A stretch of DNA of 9,585 nt from Croceibacterium_A sp044506565 (GCA_044506565.1 JBIQKN010000091.1:1-9585); one strand, 5' to 3'. Shown: positions 1-7,556, counted from the first letter of the stretch. Notes: generated by a model from the letters alone, not told the origin. Translations and numbers: made by a program.

Positions 1-584
1 TCGCCGTTGCAGGCAAAGATGGCGTCGCCCGATCCGGCGATGTGGACCGTGGCGTTGTCGACGAGCAGCCCCTCGGCGTCGCAGCTGCCGCTCCCGGCGA
101 TCGACAGGTCGAGCTCGTCGGCGCGGCCGTCGATCGCGGCACGGCCGCTGCCGGCGAGGCTCACCTTGACGCGCCCGCCTTCGACCGCTGCCACTTCGAG
201 CCGGCCCGATCCGGCGATCGAGATCTTGCCGTCTCGCGCGAGCTTCGCTGCGCAGATCCGGCCCGATCCGGCGATCGAAAGCTTGCGCGGGGCGGGGAGC
301 GCAAGGTTGACGACGGTCTCGCCGTCGCCGCCCGAGATGGCGAGCCGATTCTCGTTGAGAGCGAAGCGAACGTCGGCGGCGCCAGGAGACGGTTCGACCT
401 CGACCTTGAACTCCGGTCCCTCGCTGACGACGACCTGCGCCGCACCGCAATGGGAGATCTTCTCCGGCGGCGGGCCTGTCAGGTCGAGTTCTTCGAGCGG
501 CACGCCCTCGCACGCCTCGTGAAGGTTCACGCGAAGCGATCCCGCAAGGTATCCCAGGTTCCTGAACAGCTCGTCGAGGCGCAT
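1..584 (-). CDS. GIN-domain (DUF2807-like) beta-helix repeat protein, partial at 3' end
   Basis: The frame is open from an ATG at 584-582 to the window edge, giving 194 codons with the C-terminus missing. The start is supported by GGAGGG six bases upstream and an in-frame stop at 609-611, so no longer N-terminus is possible. The second half carries five copies of an (I/L)AGSG motif, with AGSG at residues 105-108, 124-127, 144-147, 163-166 and 183-186. The spacing alternates 19 and 20 residues, as expected for rungs of a right-handed parallel beta-helix. This pattern is typical of the head GIN domain (DUF2807) or the related DUF4097 family, whose molecular roles are poorly known. Unusually, the N-terminus (MRLDELFRNLGYLAGSLRVN) shows no convincing signal peptide, whereas many family members are exported, so this protein may be cytoplasmic. 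It lies beyond the carD terminator with its own operator-like upstream region. The family call is fairly sure and the function is unknown. Confidence 0.8.
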   Translation of the reverse strand, partial: MRLDELFRNLGYLAGSLRVNLHEACEGVPLEELDLTGPPPEKISHCGAAQVVVSEGPEFKVEVEPSPGAADVRFALNENRLAISGGDGETVVNLALPAPRKLSIAGSGRICAAKLARDGKISIAGSGRLEVAAVEGGRVKVSLAGSGRAAIDGRADELDLSIAGSGSCDAEGLLVDNATVHIAGSGDAIFACNG

Positions 585-590
585 CGCAAT

Positions 591-596
591 CCCTCC
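591..596 (-). promoter_or_regulatory. Ribosome-binding site GGAGGG of the GIN-domain gene
   Basis: The minus strand reads GGAGGG, a strong match to the anti-Shine-Dalgarno sequence, six bases before the ATG at 584. Together with the in-frame stop at 609-611 it fixes the start of the partial left-edge gene. Confidence 0.75.
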
Positions 597-599
597 TGC

Positions 600-619
600 T
601 ATCGTGTATTAATACGATA
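600..619. promoter_or_regulatory. Operator-like inverted repeat TATCGT-N8-ACGATA
   Basis: Perfect 6-bp arms (600-605 and 614-619) flank eight bases. A second overlapping perfect palindrome, GTATTAATAC, lies at 606-615, and the TAATAC hexamer recurs at 618-623. The site is only 15 bases upstream of the GIN-domain start codon and just outside its ribosome-binding site, so a bound dimer would block transcription or its initiation. The regulator is not in the window. PadR- or GntR-type regulators often neighbour such genes, but naming one here would be a guess. Confidence 0.5.
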
Positions 620-675
620 ATACAGGTTGTGAGCCTCTGGCTCAATGGCCTTCGTCGATGCATTTACGAAGTTCG

Positions 676-687
676 GCGATATATCGC
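676..687. promoter_or_regulatory. 12-bp perfect palindrome GCGATATATCGC
   Basis: This exact palindrome lies between the carD terminator and the operator-like repeat at 600-619. It contains the same CGATA/TATCG half-sites in back-to-back orientation. It may be a second binding site for the same regulator controlling the GIN-domain gene. That is inference from the shared half-site only. Confidence 0.35.
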
Positions 688-695
688 AAGCAACG

Positions 696-731
696 AAAAG
701 GGCCGCCCGGGCAACCCCGGACGGCCCTTTT
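696..731 (-). terminator. Rho-independent terminator downstream of carD
   Basis: A 10-bp perfect outer stem (696-705 with 722-731) and a 5-bp inner stem (707-711 with 716-720) are separated by one C/A mismatch and close on a CAAC loop. The hairpin is flanked by A-runs and T-runs, so it reads as an intrinsic terminator on either strand. It sits 20 bases past the carD stop codon, and no plus-strand gene ends into it. It therefore most likely ends the carD transcript and insulates the GIN-domain gene. Confidence 0.85.
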
Positions 732-750
732 TCGCGTACCGCCAGCCCGA

Positions 751-1287
751 TCAGGCGTCTTCGGCGGTGCTCTCGTAGTACTGGGGCGCGTGCGTACGAA
801 GCACGTCGAGGATCTTTGCCAGTGCGGTCGCCTCGTCGGTCTTTTCCATCGCCGCGAGCTCGCGCGCGAGCCGGCTCGAGGCCGCCTCGAAAATCTGCCG
901 CTCCGAATAGGACTGCTCGGGCTGGTCCTCGGGGCGGAACAGGTCGCGAGTCACCTCGGCGATCGACACCAGGTCGCCCGAGTTGATCTTGGCTTCGTAC
1001 TCCTGTGCGCGGCGCGACCACATGGTCCGCTTGACCTTGGGCTTGCCCTTGAGGGTCTCCATCGCTTCCTTCAGGGTCTTGTCGCTCGACAGCTTGCGCA
1101 TGCCGATCGCCTCGACCTTGTTGACCGGAACGCGCAGGGTCATGCGCTCCTTCTCGAAGCGCAGCACGTAGAGTTCGAGCTTCATGCCGGCGATTTCCTC
1201 GCTCTGCAGCTCGACAACACGACCCACGCCGTGCTTGGGATAGACCACGTAATCGCCGACATCGAAGGCGGGGGCATTCACAGCCAT
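751..1287 (-). CDS. carD: CarD/CdnL-family RNA polymerase-binding transcription regulator
   Basis: This 178-residue protein matches the CarD/CdnL family in length and layout. Residues about 8-65 form the Tudor-like RNA polymerase-interacting domain, starting FDVGDYVVYPKHGVGRV; this domain binds the beta subunit. Residues about 70-165 form the helical DNA-binding half. It contains TMWSRRAQEYEAKINSGDL, whose Trp90 aligns with the tryptophan that wedges into the minor groove at the upstream edge of the promoter bubble in Mycobacterium tuberculosis CarD. The family stabilises open promoter complexes, notably at rRNA promoters, and is often essential. The ATG at 1287 has a GAAAGGA ribosome-binding site six bases upstream. 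The gene has a 245-base upstream gap after fdxA and its own terminator, so it is probably a separate transcription unit, although read-through from fdxA is possible. Confidence 0.95.
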   Translation of the reverse strand: MAVNAPAFDVGDYVVYPKHGVGRVVELQSEEIAGMKLELYVLRFEKERMTLRVPVNKVEAIGMRKLSSDKTLKEAMETLKGKPKVKRTMWSRRAQEYEAKINSGDLVSIAEVTRDLFRPEDQPEQSYSERQIFEAASSRLARELAAMEKTDEATALAKILDVLRTHAPQYYESTAEDA

Positions 1288-1416
1288 TTACTGTCCTTTC
1301 TCACGGCAGACCTCGGCCGGGGTCGAGCGTCAGCAATGTCACGGCCGCACGACCCGTCGGCGGCCTTGCTTGCACTTCTGGTGACGCTGTTGGCGGAGCC
1401 TGCCTTCCTTGTCCGC

Positions 1417-1439
1417 CTGCCGCACCGGGAAGGCGGCAG
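1417..1439 (-). other. Stem-loop in the putative carD leader
   Basis: CTGCCGC (1417-1423) and GCGGCAG (1433-1439) form a perfect 7-bp stem with a 9-base loop, in the 245-base gap upstream of carD. If the promoter at 1449-1477 is used, this hairpin is at the very 5' end of the leader RNA. No regulatory role is shown, and GC-rich DNA yields such hairpins by chance. Confidence 0.25.
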
Positions 1440-1448
1440 TCGCAGGGA

Positions 1449-1477
1449 TATATAGCAGATTCGCAATAAAATTGCCA
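1449..1477 (-). promoter_or_regulatory. Candidate carD promoter (extended -10)
   Basis: On the minus strand TGGCAA (1477-1472) is followed by a 17-base spacer and TGC-TATATA, an extended -10 type element (TATATA at 1454-1449). This is the AT-richest stretch of the gap between fdxA and carD, in an otherwise GC-rich window. The -35 matches the consensus at only three positions. A transcript from here would have a leader of about 150 bases. A GATTC site (GANTC, the CcrM methylation motif of alphaproteobacteria) at 1458-1462 falls within the spacer. Confidence 0.4.
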
Positions 1478-1532
1478 CCCCTGCCTATTTGGCGGACAAG
1501 GGACCTTTGATTCTGTCCGAAGGCGCGGCGGC

Positions 1533-1871
1533 TCAGTCGCCTTCGCCGGGATCCGGCGTGAAGTACTGCTCGAACTTGCCTTCGACACCCTTGAAGTCGT
1601 CGGCATCGGCCGGCGGCTCCTTCTTCTGGGTGATGTTCGGCCACTCGGCCGAATAGGTCGCGTTGAGCTCAAGCCACTTCTCGAGCCCGCCCTCGGTATC
1701 GGGCAGGATCGCTTCGGCAGGACACTCGGGTTCGCACACGCCGCAGTCGATGCATTCGCTCGGGTTGATGACGAGCATCGTCTCGCCCTCGTAGAAGCAG
1801 TCGACCGGACAGACCTCGACGCAGTCGGTGTACTTGCACTTGATGCAGGCATCGGTGACGACGTAGGTCAT
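1533..1871 (-). CDS. fdxA: FdxA-type 7Fe ferredoxin ([3Fe-4S][4Fe-4S])
   Basis: This 112-residue soluble electron carrier closely resembles Azotobacter vinelandii ferredoxin I over its whole length (TDACIKCKYTDCVEVCPVDC near the start). Cysteines are at 9, 12, 17, 21, 25, 40, 43, 46 and 50. By analogy with the A. vinelandii protein, Cys9, 17 and 50 hold the [3Fe-4S] cluster, Cys21, 40, 43 and 46 hold the [4Fe-4S] cluster, and Cys12 and 25 are free. The C-terminal extension with WPNITQKK is a hallmark of this subfamily. The start ATG overlaps the stop of the S4-domain gene as ATGA, with a purine-rich AGAGAAAG just upstream inside that gene, so translation is probably coupled. Its redox partner is not visible here. 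The family call is very secure; the physiological partner is unknown. Confidence 0.96.
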   Translation of the reverse strand: MTYVVTDACIKCKYTDCVEVCPVDCFYEGETMLVINPSECIDCGVCEPECPAEAILPDTEGGLEKWLELNATYSAEWPNITQKKEPPADADDFKGVEGKFEQYFTPDPGEGD

Positions 1872-2173
1872 TGTGGCGCTTTCTCTTCGGCTTGCGGCAC
1901 GCCCGCTATGCCTTTTGTTCGGCCAGCGTCAAGCGCACGATAGCAGGCGCGCGCCTCGCTCGCAGGGCCGCGCCGGGCGGGAAGCTCGAGCAACTCGATC
2001 ACCAGCACATCCCGGCGAAGCGGCAGCGTGAGCACGTCGCCCGCCGCGACTGCGAGATCCTGCCGCAACACGCGCGCGCCGTTGTGGCGAATGTGCCCCT
2101 CGGCGATCCAGCGCTGGGCGAGCGCCCGGCTCCTGGCGAAGCGCAGGAAATACAGCAGCCGGTCGATGCGCAT
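1868..2173 (-). CDS. S4-domain RNA-binding protein, HSP15 (HslR)-like
   Basis: This 101-residue protein starts with MRIDRLLYFLRFARSRALAQ, the canonical opening of an HSP15-type S4 fold. The S4 core continues through AEGHIRHNGARVLRQDLAVAAGDVLTL (about residues 24-50), with the conserved xGxhxxNGxxV turn. The C-terminal 40 residues are charged and weakly conserved. Escherichia coli HSP15 binds free 50S subunits carrying stalled peptidyl-tRNA; a similar ribosome or RNA-quality role is plausible but not shown. The frame is open far upstream into the helicase region, but the ATG at 2173 is chosen because the family motif begins exactly there. It lies 11 bases after the helicase stop and has no clear Shine-Dalgarno, which suggests coupling to helicase translation. 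Its TGA overlaps the fdxA ATG. Confidence 0.88.
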   Translation of the reverse strand: MRIDRLLYFLRFARSRALAQRWIAEGHIRHNGARVLRQDLAVAAGDVLTLPLRRDVLVIELLELPARRGPASEARACYRALDAGRTKGIAGVPQAEEKAPQ

Positions 2174-2184
2174 CGTGCCGGGCG

Positions 2185-4692
2185 TCAGCGGACCAGTCCG
2201 GCAAGTGCGGCAAAGGCGTTGCCTTCGGCCGGGCGCGTGACCGAGGGCGAGGGTGCCGCGCGATCCTTGCGCGGCGGGTGCCACGACCACCGAGGCGGCG
2301 CGGGGGGCCCGAACGCGCCTTCGATCAGCGGCCGGGGCGGGTTGGCGCGAAAACCTGCGTCGCGCATCAGGTGGCGGAAATTCTCCGCCGAGAGGCCCAT
2401 CGATGTCGCCAGCGCAGGATCGGCCGTGAAGTTGCGGCCGTTCGACCTTGCCCTCTGCTCGTGTGCGGCGCGAAACAGCTTCTCGGCGAGGTCGACGCGG
2501 ATCGCCTGGCCGCCGGCCCGCCGGTAGCCCGCGGGCACTTCGCGGCGACCGGGGACGACGGCTTCCATCCCGGGAACGATCGGGCGCCGATCCGCGCCGA
2601 TCGCGTGGAGCAGCCGGCGCGCAGCCGGTTTGAGCAGCGCCGGGACGAACACGTCGAGGGCGCCGATCGTCACTCCGAGGCGCCTCAGCAGCGCGCGCTT
2701 CTCCTTCGGCACGTGCGCCAGTCCGGCGCGCTCGCGCGGGATCGCTCCGTGGCCGTCGGCCAGCGCCAGCAGCAGCGCGCGAACCTCGCTGCCCGCCTCC
2801 GGATCGCGCGCCGATTCCTCCAGCTGGCGCAGGGGGACGAGCGGGGCGAGTTCGCCCTCGAGCCACAGTTCGAGCGCTTCGGTGAGACGAGCCCGGTGCC
2901 CGGCATCGAGCTGAGCCAGCTCGCGGGCGAGGACGAGCCTCGGTCGCGCGGCGGCCTTGCCGCGCTCGAGCCTGGCCACGGGGCGCCCCGCGCGCCGCAC
3001 TTCGCCGTCCTCGATCGCCAGCTCGCCGAGCTCGTCGCGAACCAGCGCCTGGGCCTTGAGCGCCAGCAGTTGCGGCAAGTGCTTCTCGGCGGCGGCGAGC
3101 ATCAGCTTGCGGTCCTCGACACCGCCGCCGGCATCGACCACGAAGCGGAAGCCCTCGAGATGGCCGATCGGCTGGTCCTCGACCGTGACCTGTCCGGCTT
3201 CGTCGAGCGCCACGCGCAACAGGCCTGCGTCCTTCCCCATCGTGCGCATGAGTACCGCCGTTCGGCGATTGACGAAACGCTCGGTCAGCCGCTGGTGCAA
3301 CGCATCGCTGAGCCGCGCCTCGGCCGCTCGCGCCCGTGCGGCCATCTCGTCGCGCGCGAGCACCCAGTCCGGCCGCTGACAGATGTAGGCCCAGCTGCGC
3401 ACCGCGGCGATACGGCCCTGGAGCGTGTCGATGTCGCCTTCCGTGCGCCCAAGCTCGGCGATTCGCGCGGCGACGTAGTCGGCGCCGAGATGGCCTTCAC
3501 GCAAGTCTTGCCACAGCCGCGCGACGAAGCGCGCGTGGAGGTCCGGCCCCTGCTGGCGGAAGTCGGGCAGCTGGCACGTTTCCCATAACCGCCGCACCTG
3601 GCCTGGCGTCTTGACGCCGCCGGCGATCGCCGGATCCTCGGCGAGGCGCCGCAGCACCGCGAGGTCGATCGCCTCGGGCGCGGCCGCGAGCGGCTCGGCC
3701 TCGGGCCGCGCCTCGAGATCCGCGATCAGCGCGCCGAGGCTGTCGAAGCGCGGCTCGGCCTCGCGCCAATAGAGCCGCGTCAACGGAGCGAAGCGGTGCT
3801 CCTCGATCGCGAAGATCTCGTCGGCGGTCAGCTCGAGCGCCTCGTGGCGCCCGCCGGCGAGTGTGCCGAACGTGCCGTCCTGCTGGTGCCGGCCCGCGCG
3901 CCCCGCGATCTGCGCCATCTCGGCGGGGGTCAGCCGCCGCTGGCGGACGCCGTCGAACTTCGACAGCGAGGCGAAGGCGACGTGGGTCACATCGAGGTTG
4001 AGCCCCATGCCGATCGCGTCGGTTGCAACGATGTAGTCGACCTCGCCCGACTGGAACAGCTGGACCTGGCGGTTGCGCGTCTCGGGGCTGAGCCCGCCCA
4101 TGACGACCGCCGCGCCGCCGCGAAAGCGGCGCAACATCTCGGCCACCGCATAGACCTGCTCGACCGAGAACGCGACCACCGCAGAGCGCGGGGGAAGGCG
4201 CGAAAGCTTGGTCGAACCTGCGTGGGTCAGCGTCGAAAAGCGCGGCCGCTGCTCGATCACGGTACCGGGCAACAGCGCCCTGATCATCGGCTCGAGCGTC
4301 GCTGCGCCGAGCAGCATCGTCTCGTCGCGACCGCGGGCGTGGAGCAGGCGATCGGTGAAGATGTGTCCGCGCTCGCGGTCGGCGGCGAGCTGGGCCTCGT
4401 CGAGGGCGACGAAAGCATGCCCGCCGCCATCCCTCGGCATGGCCTCGGCCGTGCACAGGAAGTAGCGCGCGCCCGGCGGCTCGATCCGTTCCTCGCCTGT
4501 GATCAGCGCAACCTGGCCATCGCCCTTAACCGCGCGAACCCGGTCGTAGACCTCGCGCGCAAGCAGTCGCAGCGGAAAACCGATCGCCCCGCTCGAATGG
4601 CCGCACAGGCGCTCGATCGCGAGGTGGGTCTTGCCGGTGTTGGTCGGGCCGAGCACGGCCCGCAACCGGCCGTCGTTAGGGGTGGCGCTCAC
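2185..4692 (-). CDS. SUV3-like superfamily 2 RNA helicase
   Basis: This 835-residue protein resembles the mitochondrial degradosome helicase SUV3 and its alphaproteobacterial homologues. Visible motifs are Walker A GPTNTGKT (residues 15-22), Walker B DEAQ (98-101), GAAT (motif III, 129-132), ATDAIGMGLNL (motif V, 223-233) and QIAGRAGRHQQDGTFG (motif VI, 261-276). The helicase core is therefore complete and probably active in ATP-driven unwinding of structured or double-stranded RNA. The following 550 residues form a long, charged alphaproteobacterial-type C-terminal region with a basic, proline-rich tail ending NAFAALAGLVR. The start codon is GTG at 4692, just ahead of the conserved helicase core; I see no strong ribosome-binding site. 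It heads a minus-strand set with the S4 protein and fdxA and is divergent from the M23 peptidase. The substrate and partner nuclease cannot be read from the window. Confidence 0.92.
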   Translation of the reverse strand: MSATPNDGRLRAVLGPTNTGKTHLAIERLCGHSSGAIGFPLRLLAREVYDRVRAVKGDGQVALITGEERIEPPGARYFLCTAEAMPRDGGGHAFVALDEAQLAADRERGHIFTDRLLHARGRDETMLLGAATLEPMIRALLPGTVIEQRPRFSTLTHAGSTKLSRLPPRSAVVAFSVEQVYAVAEMLRRFRGGAAVVMGGLSPETRNRQVQLFQSGEVDYIVATDAIGMGLNLDVTHVAFASLSKFDGVRQRRLTPAEMAQIAGRAGRHQQDGTFGTLAGGRHEALELTADEIFAIEEHRFAPLTRLYWREAEPRFDSLGALIADLEARPEAEPLAAAPEAIDLAVLRRLAEDPAIAGGVKTPGQVRRLWETCQLPDFRQQGPDLHARFVARLWQDLREGHLGADYVAARIAELGRTEGDIDTLQGRIAAVRSWAYICQRPDWVLARDEMAARARAAEARLSDALHQRLTERFVNRRTAVLMRTMGKDAGLLRVALDEAGQVTVEDQPIGHLEGFRFVVDAGGGVEDRKLMLAAAEKHLPQLLALKAQALVRDELGELAIEDGEVRRAGRPVARLERGKAAARPRLVLARELAQLDAGHRARLTEALELWLEGELAPLVPLRQLEESARDPEAGSEVRALLLALADGHGAIPRERAGLAHVPKEKRALLRRLGVTIGALDVFVPALLKPAARRLLHAIGADRRPIVPGMEAVVPGRREVPAGYRRAGGQAIRVDLAEKLFRAAHEQRARSNGRNFTADPALATSMGLSAENFRHLMRDAGFRANPPRPLIEGAFGPPAPPRWSWHPPRKDRAAPSPSVTRPAEGNAFAALAGLVR

Positions 4693-4804
4693 GGTCCGGC
4701 CAATGTGGCGGCGCGCGCGTCGCGGCGCAAGCCGAAGGCCCCGGATTTGCGCGGGTTCCCACCGTCCGAACGGCTCGGCGCGAACCGGACTCGCCTCGGC
4801 GCTG

Positions 4805-4827
4805 TTTAGTGGAAATTAACTTTATGA
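4805..4827. promoter_or_regulatory. AT-rich island in the divergent helicase/M23 gap, presumed promoter zone
   Basis: The 231-base gap between the helicase GTG and the M23 start is GC-rich except for this short stretch (GTGGAAATTAACTTTATGAG core). Both divergent genes need a promoter, and this is the only AT-rich patch available. I could not place convincing -35/-10 pairs on either strand, so the call is positional only. Confidence 0.3.
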
Positions 4828-4873
4828 GGGCACGGCTTTGCGTCACAGAGCCGGTCGGGATCGGGTCGCGCCT

Positions 4874-4897
4874 GTCCCTGCATGGATCGGCAGGGAC
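4874..4897 (+). other. Perfect stem-loop in the M23 peptidase leader
   Basis: GTCCCTGC (4874-4881) and GCAGGGAC (4890-4897) form a perfect 8-bp stem, extendable by a G-U and a C-G pair, around the 8-base loop ATGGATCG. It ends 15 bases before the ribosome-binding site at 4913-4918. The loop holds an in-frame ATG (4882) that is the formal first start of the peptidase frame. The hairpin makes that ATG an unlikely initiator and could tune translation or mRNA stability. Confidence 0.4.
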
Positions 4898-4912
4898 GGT
4901 CGCGCACCAGAC

Positions 4913-4918
4913 GGAGGG
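4913..4918 (+). promoter_or_regulatory. Ribosome-binding site GGAGGG that favours a TTG start
   Basis: GGAGGG is followed by five bases and then TTG at 4924. The upstream in-frame ATG at 4882 has no purine-rich sequence ahead of it, and the downstream ATG at 4942 is preceded only by GCGGG. The site therefore argues for initiation at the TTG. Confidence 0.6.
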
Positions 4919-4923
4919 CGCGT

Positions 4924-6522
4924 TTGTTCGACGATAGCGGGATGGACGGATACGACGCGGAGGAGCCGCTCGCGGCGGCCCCTGCGCGTGCGCCGGTCCT
5001 CGCCGCGTCGCCCGCGGCCCGCCTGACCCGCAATCCAGGTCTCGCCGAACGCTATGCGGAATGGTGCCGCCGGATTTCCGAGCGCTTTGCGGAAGCCGAT
5101 CTCGTGCCCGACCTCGCCGAGGATATCGGTTCGCGCCGCTGGCTGCGCGGCGCCGGAACGCTGCTCGGTCTGTCCGCCCTCGCTCTCGCCGGCTGGCCCG
5201 ATTTCGCGCCGCTCGAAGCCGCCCCCGTCATGGCGATCGACGATCCCGTGCGCGACGAATTCCGCAGCCAGATGATCATGCCGCTCGCGCTCGGCGCCGA
5301 CAGCGGTCGCCACATGGGTGCAACCGACCTCGTCATTCCGCTGCGCAACGCCCCGGAGCGCCCCCGCCTCGATCTCGAGGCCACGCTCGTGCGCGGTGAC
5401 AGCTTCGGACGCATGCTCGCGCGGGCCGGCCTCGGCGGGCCAGAAGCCGAACAGGTCGCCGCGATGGTCGCCGGCGCCGTCGAACTGTCGGAGATAGCGC
5501 CGGGGACGACCGTCGACATCACGCTCGGCCGCCGCCCGGCACCGGGCGCCGCGCGGCCGCTCGAAGCGCTGTCCTTCCGCGCCCGTTTCGACCTCCAGCT
5601 CGCGGTCGAGCGGCGCGACGGACGATTGGTGCTCGATCCGCGGCCGATCAAGGTCGACGATACGCCGCTGCGCATCCGCGGCACGGTCGGTTCGAGCCTC
5701 TACCGTTCGGCCCGCGCCGCCGGCGCCCCGGCCAGTGCCGTCCAGCAGTACTTGCGCGCGCTCGGCGCGGAGATCGACCTCGACCGGTCGATCGCCAGCG
5801 GCGACGAGTTCGACCTGATCGTCGAGTACAAGCGCGCCGCCACCGGCGAAGTCGAGGCCGGGCGGCTGCTCTACGCCGGGCTCATGCGCGGCGGGAAACC
5901 CCGGAAGCAACTGATGCGCTGGGGCAGCGACGGGCGCTTCTACGAGGCATCGGGCGTCGGCGAGCAGCGCTCGGGGCTGCTGGCACCGGTGCCCGGTCGC
6001 GTCACTTCGGGCTACGGCATGCGCCGTCATCCGATCCTCGGCTATCGGCGGATGCATGCGGGGATCGACTTCAAGGCCAGCCATGGCACGCCGATCTACG
6101 CGGTAAGCGATGGCACCGTGCAGTTCGCCGGGCGCCACGGCGGCCACGGCAACTACGTCCGGCTGTCGCACGGCAGCGGACTCGGCACCGGGTACGCGCA
6201 CATGAGCCGGATCGCGGTGCGGAACGGCGAGCGCGTCCGCCGCGGGCAGGTCATCGGCTACGTCGGCTCGACCGGGCTTTCGACCGGCCCGCACCTGCAC
6301 TACGAGATGTACCGCAACGGCGCCACGGTGAACCCGTCGGGCGTGAGCTTCGTCATGCGCGCCCAGCTTTCCGGCAAGGAGCTGGCCGAGTTCCGCGGCC
6401 GCCTCGCGGAGTTGCAGAAGATCGAGCCGGGCGCCGCGCTCTCCAGCCTCGAGCCCGATCCGTCGCTCGAGCAGGAACCGGTGCGCGAGATCGACCGGCT
6501 CGAGGCCAAGCGCATCCGCTGA
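4924..6522 (+). CDS. Membrane-anchored M23 (LytM) peptidoglycan endopeptidase
   Basis: From the preferred TTG start the protein has 532 residues; an ATG at 4882 would add 14. A cytoplasmic N-terminal segment of about 70 residues precedes one hydrophobic stretch (about 77-90, GAGTLLGLSALALAG), consistent with an inner-membrane anchor and a periplasmic body. The middle part (about 150-360) resembles the regulatory domains of Csd3/MepM-type peptidases. The C-terminal M23 domain has every expected residue: zinc ligands His378 and Asp382 (HAGID) and His459 (HLHYE), with catalytic His426 (YAHMS) and His457. It is thus probably an active endopeptidase cleaving peptide cross-links during growth or division rather than a degenerate LytM activator. 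It is divergent from the helicase and lies 38 bases ahead of hemB with no terminator between, so co-transcription is possible. The exact bond cleaved is unknown. Confidence 0.9.
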   Translation: MFDDSGMDGYDAEEPLAAAPARAPVLAASPAARLTRNPGLAERYAEWCRRISERFAEADLVPDLAEDIGSRRWLRGAGTLLGLSALALAGWPDFAPLEAAPVMAIDDPVRDEFRSQMIMPLALGADSGRHMGATDLVIPLRNAPERPRLDLEATLVRGDSFGRMLARAGLGGPEAEQVAAMVAGAVELSEIAPGTTVDITLGRRPAPGAARPLEALSFRARFDLQLAVERRDGRLVLDPRPIKVDDTPLRIRGTVGSSLYRSARAAGAPASAVQQYLRALGAEIDLDRSIASGDEFDLIVEYKRAATGEVEAGRLLYAGLMRGGKPRKQLMRWGSDGRFYEASGVGEQRSGLLAPVPGRVTSGYGMRRHPILGYRRMHAGIDFKASHGTPIYAVSDGTVQFAGRHGGHGNYVRLSHGSGLGTGYAHMSRIAVRNGERVRRGQVIGYVGSTGLSTGPHLHYEMYRNGATVNPSGVSFVMRAQLSGKELAEFRGRLAELQKIEPGAALSSLEPDPSLEQEPVREIDRLEAKRIR

Positions 6523-6560
6523 TTGCCCCTTCAGGCGTTTTCCGGCAGGGATCGCCGCCG

Positions 6561-7548
<988 letters not shown>

Positions 7549-7556
<8 letters not shown>

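Noticed and set aside
201..278. Repeated GATCCGGCGAT units as a CRISPR or intergenic repeat array
   Set aside because: They lie in frame inside the GIN-domain gene and encode the IAGSG rungs of a protein repeat.
658..1455. A 265-codon plus-strand frame over carD and its leader
   Set aside because: It starts within the region before the carD terminator and runs antisense through the CarD coding sequence without recognisable motifs.
1519..1544. GAAGGCG/CGCCTTC inverted repeat around the fdxA stop as a terminator
   Set aside because: The loop is 12 bases, the stem includes coding sequence, and no T-run follows on the minus strand.
1868..2866. A 332-codon minus-strand frame containing the S4 protein at its end
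   Set aside because: Only the last 101 codons are real; the upstream part overlaps the helicase in another frame and is Arg/Pro/Ala-rich junk. The S4 family start lies at 2173.
2278..4809. Two long plus-strand frames (2278-3588 and 3796-4809) opposite the helicase
   Set aside because: The helicase on the minus strand carries all superfamily 2 motifs; the plus-strand products are low-complexity Arg/Ala-rich with no domain.
4824..4937. A 37-codon plus-strand frame overlapping the M23 start, possible leader peptide
   Set aside because: It has no ribosome-binding site and no telling codon pattern; an ATG in the AT-rich patch followed by a short open frame is expected by chance.
4843..6300. A 485-codon minus-strand frame opposite the M23 peptidase
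   Set aside because: It is antisense to a gene with complete catalytic motifs; its protein lacks any recognisable domain and has the Arg/Ala/Asp-rich composition of a GC-rich shadow frame.
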